IMG/VR virus record: IMGVR_UViG_3300030104_007230
Span: 18,165-82,164 of that record
Source of the DNA: a virus
Strand: one strand, 5' to 3'
DNA length: 64,000 bases
Made by a program: the position numbers and the translations under genes. Position 1 is the first letter of the stretch, and each line of letters opens with the position of its first letter. A model generated the notes under the pieces. The model searched no databases and was not told the DNA's origin. It saw only the letters and a list, made by a program, of their open reading frames with translations. Shown piece by piece: positions 58,980-64,000 of the stretch.

Positions 58980-59290
58980 TAGAACTTCAGTACTTTATGG
59001 CCTGACTCAAGTATGTCAAGCAATTTATCAGTAATTTTCTCAATAATACTTACATCAATATTCAAGAATGGAGGAATTATTCCTAGAATTCTTAACAATC
59101 CATCAACAAACGCAGCCATAATAATAAAACCAAGAATCATGCTAATAATTGTTGCTTCTCTATTATGCTTTTCCATTGATAATCTATCAATTTCTCTAGC
59201 TTCCTCTACTGCAGCCTCTATCATTGCGTCAACCTCTATTTTGGTATAACACATTTGAGGTAAAATTTCTCTAATTTTTTCTTCAGTCAA
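58979..59290 (-). CDS. Small membrane protein
   Basis: 103 residues: charged N-terminus, hydrophobic stretch about 47-74 (ATIISMILGFIIMAAFVDGL, LRILGIIPPF), charged helical end. First gene of the SSB operon. No family recognised. Confidence 0.55.
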   Translation of the reverse strand: MTEEKIREILPQMCYTKIEVDAMIEAAVEEAREIDRLSMEKHNREATIISMILGFIIMAAFVDGLLRILGIIPPFLNIDVSIIEKITDKLLDILESGHKVLKF

Positions 59291-59337
59291 GTAAAGGAGT
59301 AAAGGGAATAGAATTAGGTTAACAATATTTTAATATA

Positions 59338-59526
59338 ATGTCTGATAGATTTGCAGGAGAAAACTTACAAGGTTGGAATCCTTTTCATTGGAAAGAGATA
59401 CTTCAAAATAAAGTAGACAGTGCTATAGATACTGCAAGAACTAATCCTAATCAAAATCTTATAGGAGGAAGTGGAATGCGTGGTAATAGAGAATTAATTG
59501 AAAATATCTTGAATCAATCGTATTAA
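59338..59526 (+). CDS. Small hypothetical protein on plus strand
   Basis: 62 residues, Asn/Arg-rich (DRFAGENLQGWNPFHWKEIL, QNLIGGSGMRGNRELIENIL). An isolated plus-strand gene inside the minus-strand replication arm. Preceded by TATAATG overlapping the start. It resembles the small virion-type proteins at 42 kb in style. Convergent with the small membrane peptide gene. Confidence 0.5.
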   Translation: MSDRFAGENLQGWNPFHWKEILQNKVDSAIDTARTNPNQNLIGGSGMRGNRELIENILNQSY

Positions 59527-59621
59527 ATAGGATGATTTGGATGAGAATTATCTATTAATAATCGTATTACAAAATAAATAAGTACTATTAAAAAAATAAC
59601 AAGAACAGTTGATCCTTCCAT
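59523..59621 (-). CDS. Very small membrane peptide (32 aa)
   Basis: 32 residues (EGSTVLVIFLIVLIYFVIRL, then LIDNSHPNHPI). One membrane helix with a polar tail. Starts 5 nt after the DNA polymerase stop, so it is likely translated from the polymerase transcript. Its stop overlaps that of the plus-strand gene. Confidence 0.5.
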   Translation of the reverse strand: MEGSTVLVIFLIVLIYFVIRLLIDNSHPNHPI

Positions 59622-59626
59622 AGTTT

Positions 59627-61477
59627 TTAATGCGTTTCCATCCAATTCTGTCCAATTCTAGCTTCACCTGTCAAGGGACATTTTAAATTAAAATACTGAC
59701 CTGATTTTTTAAATGAATCAATTGCAAGTTCTTTAAATATTTCTGTATATTCAGGTCTAACAAGAGCTTGTACCTCATCATGAACATGAGCAACAAGTCC
59801 CCAATCTTTTCCAAAAGATAAATTAATTCTTTCCATAGAATCATAAAGAATTGTTGTGGATTTTTTAACAGCAATAGCACCAGTTGATTGTAATAATTGG
59901 TTTAAAGCAGAATGTTTAGATCTTATTTGTAAATGTCTACCATCAATTCCTTTAAGATAACTTCTATCTCTTAAAGCAATTTCAATATTATCTTTTAGTT
60001 GTTTAATAGCAGGTAAGTTTCTATAGAAAGTATTTATAGTTTCCTTACCTCTACGATATTGTTGATCTTCAGTTCCTTTAGGTAAAATAATTGATCCTGT
60101 TTTTTTACCTCCGCCACCATAAAGAATGCAATAAATTAGCCGCTTACTGAGATCTCTAGTTGCTTTTTCTATAGGTTTATCATGTTCTTGTATACCAAAT
60201 AAACATGCATTATGAAAATGAATATCACGCTCAGGATTACTAACTAGAGCAGCATACTCACCGTCGTCGTAATAAGCTAACCAGTGGCCAAGTGCCCTAA
60301 GTTCTAGCCCAGAAGCATCTGCACCTACTAACTTCCACCCCTTTGGAGCATAGAAGAGAGCACGGCACTCAGCACCATAAGGATGACCAACACTTGGAAT
60401 TTGCCCAGTATTGGGACGTTTGTGTGCGCAGCGTCCCGAAATTGCCGCGTTGGTAACAACTTCACCATGTATCTTGCCATCGTGGTATCGATCACAGTGT
60501 TTAAGCCACGCTTCTTTGCCTTCCGCAATTTGACCTATCCTTTTATTAAGAAGTTGATATTCAGCTAATAGTTTAGCTTCAGGATATTTAGTACCTAATT
60601 TATTTAAAACATCATCATCTACTTTTGGTGAGCCTTTTTCTGTCTTTTCAAAAGTAATTTCAGGATATTTTTCTTTAAGTCTTTCAGAAGTTTGTTGCCT
60701 TGAAGCTGGATTAAAATTGGTAACTTTTGTTTTTAATTGTTTACCAGTTTTTTCTGACCATCTTTCTAATGAGATAGGAGGAAAAGTTTTTTGAAGTGAT
60801 TCTTCTAACTCAGCACGTTTAGCTTTTAAATCATTAACTAAAGCATAAGCAGCTTTTGAATTAAAAGGAAAACCAAATCTCTCTTGTAGAGAAATAACAT
60901 GGGCAAATTCATGTTCTAAAAGTAAAGAACGTTTGTCCATTTTTTGAGTAAGAAAATATTCATATAATTTATGGGTAACAATTGTATCTTGTTCACAATA
61001 TTCCTGCATACTTATAGTCCATTTTTCCCATACATCTTCTACATCAGTTTCTTTTTTTGTTTCTTCAGTGAAAGCTATTTTTTTAGTATTAAGCCTTTCA
61101 CCCCAAGCGGCTAAAGAATGTCTACCTTTATATTTAGGTTCTATATGTGCCCATCTAGAATAATCAAACGGATCTAGTTCAGGTGCCCAGAGACGACTAG
61201 CAACTAATGTATCAAAGACTTTGCAGCTTCTTTTTAATTTAAAAATTTTAGGACATATCTTTTCTAAGACAGGAATATCATACTTTATTACATTATGTCC
61301 AATTAATAAGTCTGCTGAATTAAGAATTTCAATTCCTTTAAGAATAGAAAGATATCCTTTTTGATCTGCGCAACTTATTATTTCATTATTTTCAATATTT
61401 CTTAAAACTAAAGAATGAATAGTTGTAACAGTATCTAATAGTCCGTTTGTTTCTAAGTCAAAAATGAATGCTTTCAT
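59627..61477 (-). CDS. Family A DNA polymerase with 3'-5' exonuclease
   Basis: 616 residues, a compact T7-type layout. Exo motifs: FDLETNG (Asp7, Glu9), IGHNVIKYD (59-67), EYCEQD (159-164). Polymerase motifs: A GADASGLELRALG with Asp387, B RDLSKRLIYCILYGG with Lys445 and Tyr449 (the residue equivalent to E. coli Phe762), C HVHDEV with Asp567. Tyr at 762 is the T7-like state. It is the replicative polymerase. Its ATG overlaps the previous gene. Confidence 0.95.
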   Translation of the reverse strand: MKAFIFDLETNGLLDTVTTIHSLVLRNIENNEIISCADQKGYLSILKGIEILNSADLLIGHNVIKYDIPVLEKICPKIFKLKRSCKVFDTLVASRLWAPELDPFDYSRWAHIEPKYKGRHSLAAWGERLNTKKIAFTEETKKETDVEDVWEKWTISMQEYCEQDTIVTHKLYEYFLTQKMDKRSLLLEHEFAHVISLQERFGFPFNSKAAYALVNDLKAKRAELEESLQKTFPPISLERWSEKTGKQLKTKVTNFNPASRQQTSERLKEKYPEITFEKTEKGSPKVDDDVLNKLGTKYPEAKLLAEYQLLNKRIGQIAEGKEAWLKHCDRYHDGKIHGEVVTNAAISGRCAHKRPNTGQIPSVGHPYGAECRALFYAPKGWKLVGADASGLELRALGHWLAYYDDGEYAALVSNPERDIHFHNACLFGIQEHDKPIEKATRDLSKRLIYCILYGGGGKKTGSIILPKGTEDQQYRRGKETINTFYRNLPAIKQLKDNIEIALRDRSYLKGIDGRHLQIRSKHSALNQLLQSTGAIAVKKSTTILYDSMERINLSFGKDWGLVAHVHDEVQALVRPEYTEIFKELAIDSFKKSGQYFNLKCPLTGEARIGQNWMETH

Positions 61478-61731
61478 TAGAAAACCTTGTTATACAACTG
61501 AGCAATGTTAATAATTTTTGTTTCTGGAAAATTAGGATCGAATTTTATAATTCTTTTTTGAATAGCTTTTGCTCCTGTAATAGTGTTAAAACAAATAGCT
61601 TTATTTAATATCGTTACATTCAATGCAGGAAGTAAATTAAATTTTTTATTTTTTTTATCAATTGAAACAATAGATGTTAAATCTAAACTTACAAGAACAT
61701 ATCCTCTTTGCATTGGTCTACTCCATGTCAC
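61477..61731 (-). CDS. Hypothetical protein
   Basis: 84 residues, strand-rich (YVLVSLDLTSIVSIDKKNKK, ALNVTILNKAICFNTITGAK). It is coupled to the polymerase start by a 1-nt overlap and itself overlaps the upstream gene by 14 nt. A polymerase-linked small protein of this kind is plausible; no family recognised. Confidence 0.55.
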   Translation of the reverse strand: MTWSRPMQRGYVLVSLDLTSIVSIDKKNKKFNLLPALNVTILNKAICFNTITGAKAIQKRIIKFDPNFPETKIINIAQLYNKVF

Positions 61732-61999
61732 CTTTATTAGGTAGTTTCTGCATAATATAAATATCTAAGGCAATATGTAATAAAGAAGGAGCCATTGAAA
61801 GAGCTTTCTGAGGTAAGCCTCCAAAAAAACTTTCTAATTTATCATTCAAATCACTTCTTTCTAATTCACGGTATTCAACCGCAAACATCTGTGCTAAACC
61901 TAATAGAAAGTCTTCTAAATCTTCATCTTGATTTTTAAGACGTTCAACCAGTTCCCATAATTCAGGGTCTGCTTGAATCATCTGAATTAATTCATTCAT
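61718..61999 (-). CDS. Hypothetical acidic helical protein
   Basis: 93 residues, acidic, helical (IQADPELWELVERLKNQDED, LEDFLLGLAQMFAVEYRELE). First gene of the polymerase operon. Its start codon is only 1 nt from a plus-strand start codon in the other direction. Confidence 0.55.
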   Translation of the reverse strand: MNELIQMIQADPELWELVERLKNQDEDLEDFLLGLAQMFAVEYRELERSDLNDKLESFFGGLPQKALSMAPSLLHIALDIYIMQKLPNKGDME

Positions 62000-62000
62000 A

Positions 62001-62549
62001 ATGAGACAACGAATACGCCGTCAGCTTATCAGTACTAAATTTAAACTCAATAAAAAGTTATGCAAACTCTTTATTGATCCTTGGTATACCTATGAAAAAG
62101 ATTTCTGGGTATGGAATGTAGGTTTTGCAATAGGAAGATCAAATCGTCAGCTTAATGATTGGTATAACCAAAGAAAAAATAAAAGAGCAAATGCTCTTAG
62201 AAAAAAGATGAGTGGTCCAGGAGATTACAGATCTTTTTATCAAGCATGGAGAAGAATTTTAAAATTAAGATGGCAATTGCCTCCTGGAGATAGTCTTATG
62301 ATTGATTGCACGGGAGCGTATCCAGAACAACAATATAAAGTTTATAAATTTTTAACAGATTCTAAACACAGGCAACACCCTGATTGGTCTTGGAGAGAAG
62401 AGTTAAAACAAATTTATTGGACAAGACCTCCTTCTAGAATCCATCCTGCATGGAAAAAAGGGATAATCATTCCAAAACTTCCAAAAGATCTTTATGGATC
62501 AGTAACATCTAAAAATTATTCAGACTCTTTCTATGTTTCCTTAAAATAA
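62001..62549 (+). CDS. Basic hypothetical protein
   Basis: 182 residues, Arg/Lys/Trp/Tyr-rich (MRQRIRRQLISTKFKLNKKL, FYQAWRRILKLRWQLPPGDS). Basic and aromatic, hence perhaps nucleic-acid binding. Divergent from the polymerase operon, with start codons almost touching, so its promoter must lie in the neighbour's coding region unless translation starts further in. Confidence 0.55.
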   Translation: MRQRIRRQLISTKFKLNKKLCKLFIDPWYTYEKDFWVWNVGFAIGRSNRQLNDWYNQRKNKRANALRKKMSGPGDYRSFYQAWRRILKLRWQLPPGDSLMIDCTGAYPEQQYKVYKFLTDSKHRQHPDWSWREELKQIYWTRPPSRIHPAWKKGIIIPKLPKDLYGSVTSKNYSDSFYVSLK

Positions 62550-62696
62550 TTAATTTTCTTGAGACCAGATAGAAGCTGCTATAAAAACTAAATTAATAAT
62601 AGCTAAAATTCCTGCAGGTAAAGAAGGAAAGATCAAAAAAGAAATGGTAAATGTTATCCAAACAATGAAAATTGTTAAGCTATTTTTTGTTGACAT
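62550..62696 (-). CDS. Small membrane protein (48 aa)
   Basis: 48 residues from the ATG at 62696 (MSTKNSLTIFIVWITFTISF) with two hydrophobic stretches. A longer frame to 62759 has a less plausible N-terminus. It abuts the convergent plus gene directly. Function unknown. Confidence 0.5.
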   Translation of the reverse strand: MSTKNSLTIFIVWITFTISFLIFPSLPAGILAIINLVFIAASIWSQEN

Positions 62697-62795
62697 AGTT
62701 AAAATAAATGAGGGAAGGCGAAGAAGAACAGCGTCAACCTTTCCTAAAGAGGGAGCCATTGTTTTTGTTGTTTCCGGTGGCTGGTAAGGAAGCCC

Positions 62796-62945
62796 CTATT
62801 CAGTAAAGAAATTTTGAGTAGGGGACCCCTCTAGTATTTTTAATATATTTTTATAATCATTTTTTTCTTGTTCAGAAAATTCATATTGCATTTCATCTAA
62901 ACAAAAACGAATTAATGAAACTTCTTGAGGTTTAAATTCTTTCAT
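62796..62945 (-). CDS. Small hypothetical protein (49 aa)
   Basis: 49 residues (MKEFKPQEVSLIRFCLDEMQ, YEFSEQEKNDYKNILKILEG). Ordered helix-like sequence with a good start, inside the 62697-62992 gap, where I see nothing else except a short GGGGACCCC-type inverted repeat at its 3' end. Confidence 0.5.
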   Translation of the reverse strand: MKEFKPQEVSLIRFCLDEMQYEFSEQEKNDYKNILKILEGSPTQNFFTE

Positions 62946-63001
62946 AATAATGGTATTCTTCAATACATGTAGAATTAATTTTAATTTAGAGTTTGCTTTG
63001 C

Positions 63002-63199
63002 ATGACTTGTAAAAAACATCAAATCAAATCAAGTAGATATTACCTGTTCTGGGGGATTATGGCTGCCAGTGTTGTGGCAGGACAAATCTATGTTGGCACA
63101 GGCTATCGTGAAATGAATAAAACTCTTAAAGAATTTATTAATTATTCTTTTTTAAAAGATAAACATCAACCGTTTTTGTTATTAACTCATAAGCCTTAA
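63002..63199 (+). CDS. Small membrane protein, cyanophage type
   Basis: 65 residues from ATG 63002 (a TTG at 62993 is also in frame). MTCKKHQIKSSRYYLFWGIM, then AASVVAGQIYVGTGYREMNK: short basic Cys-containing head, one membrane helix and a tail. I recognise this pattern from small membrane proteins of T4-like cyanophages. It overlaps the 3' end of the convergent antirestriction gene by 62 nt. Confidence 0.6.
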   Translation: MTCKKHQIKSSRYYLFWGIMAASVVAGQIYVGTGYREMNKTLKEFINYSFLKDKHQPFLLLTHKP

Positions 63200-64000
63200 A
63201 GATACGATCACCTGACTTAGTAATTTCTTCTACGATGTCATCTGTAGCTGTGTTGTGATGAACGATATATTGAAAAGTACGCTCACCCAGATCAATATTG
63301 TAATGAGAGCATACCAAGTAAGCAACTGATTCTGCTTCAAGCTCTTTAATAGATCCTGGAGTTTGTCTCCTATATTCGTCACTATTGTGCAAAATAGCGT
63401 GGCCAAGTTCATGAGACATAACACTGACCTGGGTAGCAACATTAAGTCCTTCAACCAGTCTGATTTCTTTTGCTTCTTCACCTGTAAAACAACAACAACC
63501 TAAAGCTCCTTCCATTTGTCCTTTATAAACTTCTGTTTGAACTTCAATTTTACGATTGATAGCTACTTGGCATAAGCCTTTAAAAAGATCAGGAGAAGCA
63601 ATATCTTCTAATTCGTCCATCATATTCGATGTATCAGGCTTAGGAATAGGTTCACCTTCAGTCTGGTGGTGATCAAAGACATGAGCTGTCTTAAATCGAT
63701 AAGGTCTTTTAATAGGTTTACCTTCATCATTTAATAAAGCATTACCATTGTCATCAGTAACAGTTGTCATAACAGGAGCAAGAATATGAATACTTTTTTC
63801 GCCTTTTTTAACTGTACGTTTAAATTCGTTTTTCCATTTATGGAAACCAGCAACTAAAGGACTAAAGCCATAGCCACGTTTTTCTTGTTGCAATGCAATT
63901 AAAAAACGATTATTGAAACTGTAATGATGAATTTTTCTCATTACATTGAGAAAGCCTGCCCAATCCTTATCATCAAGAATTTTTTGAACACCATCCTTTA
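63138..64000 (-). CDS. ArdC-like antirestriction protein, 5' end beyond window
   Basis: The frame continues through the right edge; an ATG at 63941 is internal, as the codons before it (DKDWAGFLNVMRKIHHYSFN) continue the ArdC N-terminal domain that binds single-stranded DNA. HYSFNNRFLIALQQ and GFHKWKNEFKRTVKKGEKSI are typical. The C-terminal part has the metallopeptidase motif SHELGHAILH followed by ELEAESVAYLVCSHY, with the third ligand Glu. Family members protect incoming DNA from host restriction. Confidence 0.8.
   Translation of the reverse strand, partial: KDGVQKILDDKDWAGFLNVMRKIHHYSFNNRFLIALQQEKRGYGFSPLVAGFHKWKNEFKRTVKKGEKSIHILAPVMTTVTDDNGNALLNDEGKPIKRPYRFKTAHVFDHHQTEGEPIPKPDTSNMMDELEDIASPDLFKGLCQVAINRKIEVQTEVYKGQMEGALGCCCFTGEEAKEIRLVEGLNVATQVSVMSHELGHAILHNSDEYRRQTPGSIKELEAESVAYLVCSHYNIDLGERTFQYIVHHNTATDDIVEEITKSGDRIFKAYELITKTVDVYLLKKNN

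Noticed and set aside
1-64000. A T4-like cyanomyovirus assignment
   Set aside because: Some accessory genes look cyanomyovirus-like, but terminase, portal, capsid and the polymerase are not T4-like and no sheath or baseplate wedge genes are present.
1-64000. A prophage or integrated element
   Set aside because: No integrase, excisionase, CI-like repressor or host flanks are visible; the content is that of a lytic phage.

Overview
This window looks like most of the genome of a lytic tailed phage of marine picocyanobacteria (Synechococcus or Prochlorococcus type). The main evidence is a full-length psbA (photosystem II D1), a tandem pair of high-light-inducible genes, an NblA-like and a PsbN-like gene, AT-rich codon use, and many small proteins of the kind seen in cyanophages. 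I see no integrase, repressor or attachment site. There is a large terminase, portal, scaffold-like and capsid protein, but no sheath gene and no obvious long tape measure, so a short-tailed (podovirus-like) particle is my inference. It is not T4-like in its head genes, although several accessory genes resemble those of T4-like cyanophages. No phage RNA polymerase is present in the window.

Layout. 1-8.2 kb (+): small basic proteins, a holin-like protein, and a run of Gly/Ala-rich or coiled-coil proteins that are probably internal virion or ejection proteins, ending in a protein built of 11-residue repeats. 8.2-21 kb (+): putative TerS, TerL, an AbrB-like protein, portal, scaffold (overlapping the portal gene out of frame by 491 nt), major capsid protein, a second well-translated structural protein, a helix-hairpin-helix protein, connector-like proteins and two tail proteins sharing a beta module. 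21-28.9 kb (+): fibre and receptor-binding genes. 28.9-32 kb: SNase-like nuclease, membrane/structural proteins and a minus-strand cassette of three exported proteins. 32.1-34.5 kb (+): host-takeover cassette with Dps-like, PsbN-like and NblA-like genes and very small proteins. 34.5-46.7 kb: mixed strands, with a lysozyme-like gene, Nmad1-like and DNA-methyltransferase-like genes, HNH-like ORFs, orphan antitoxin-like genes, and a second fibre locus. 46.4-64 kb (mostly -): psbA, primase-helicase, exonuclease, hli pair, 2OG-Fe oxygenase, exported barrel-like protein, regulators, Gp157-like protein, single-strand binding protein, family A DNA polymerase and an ArdC-like antirestriction protein cut by the right edge.

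How it fits together. The left plus-strand arm builds and fills the virion. The right minus-strand arm replicates DNA and defends it. The psbA/hli genes plus the 32-34.5 kb cassette probably keep photosystem II running, dismantle the phycobilisome and handle iron or peroxide during infection. All functions are read from sequence motifs and family knowledge without database searches.
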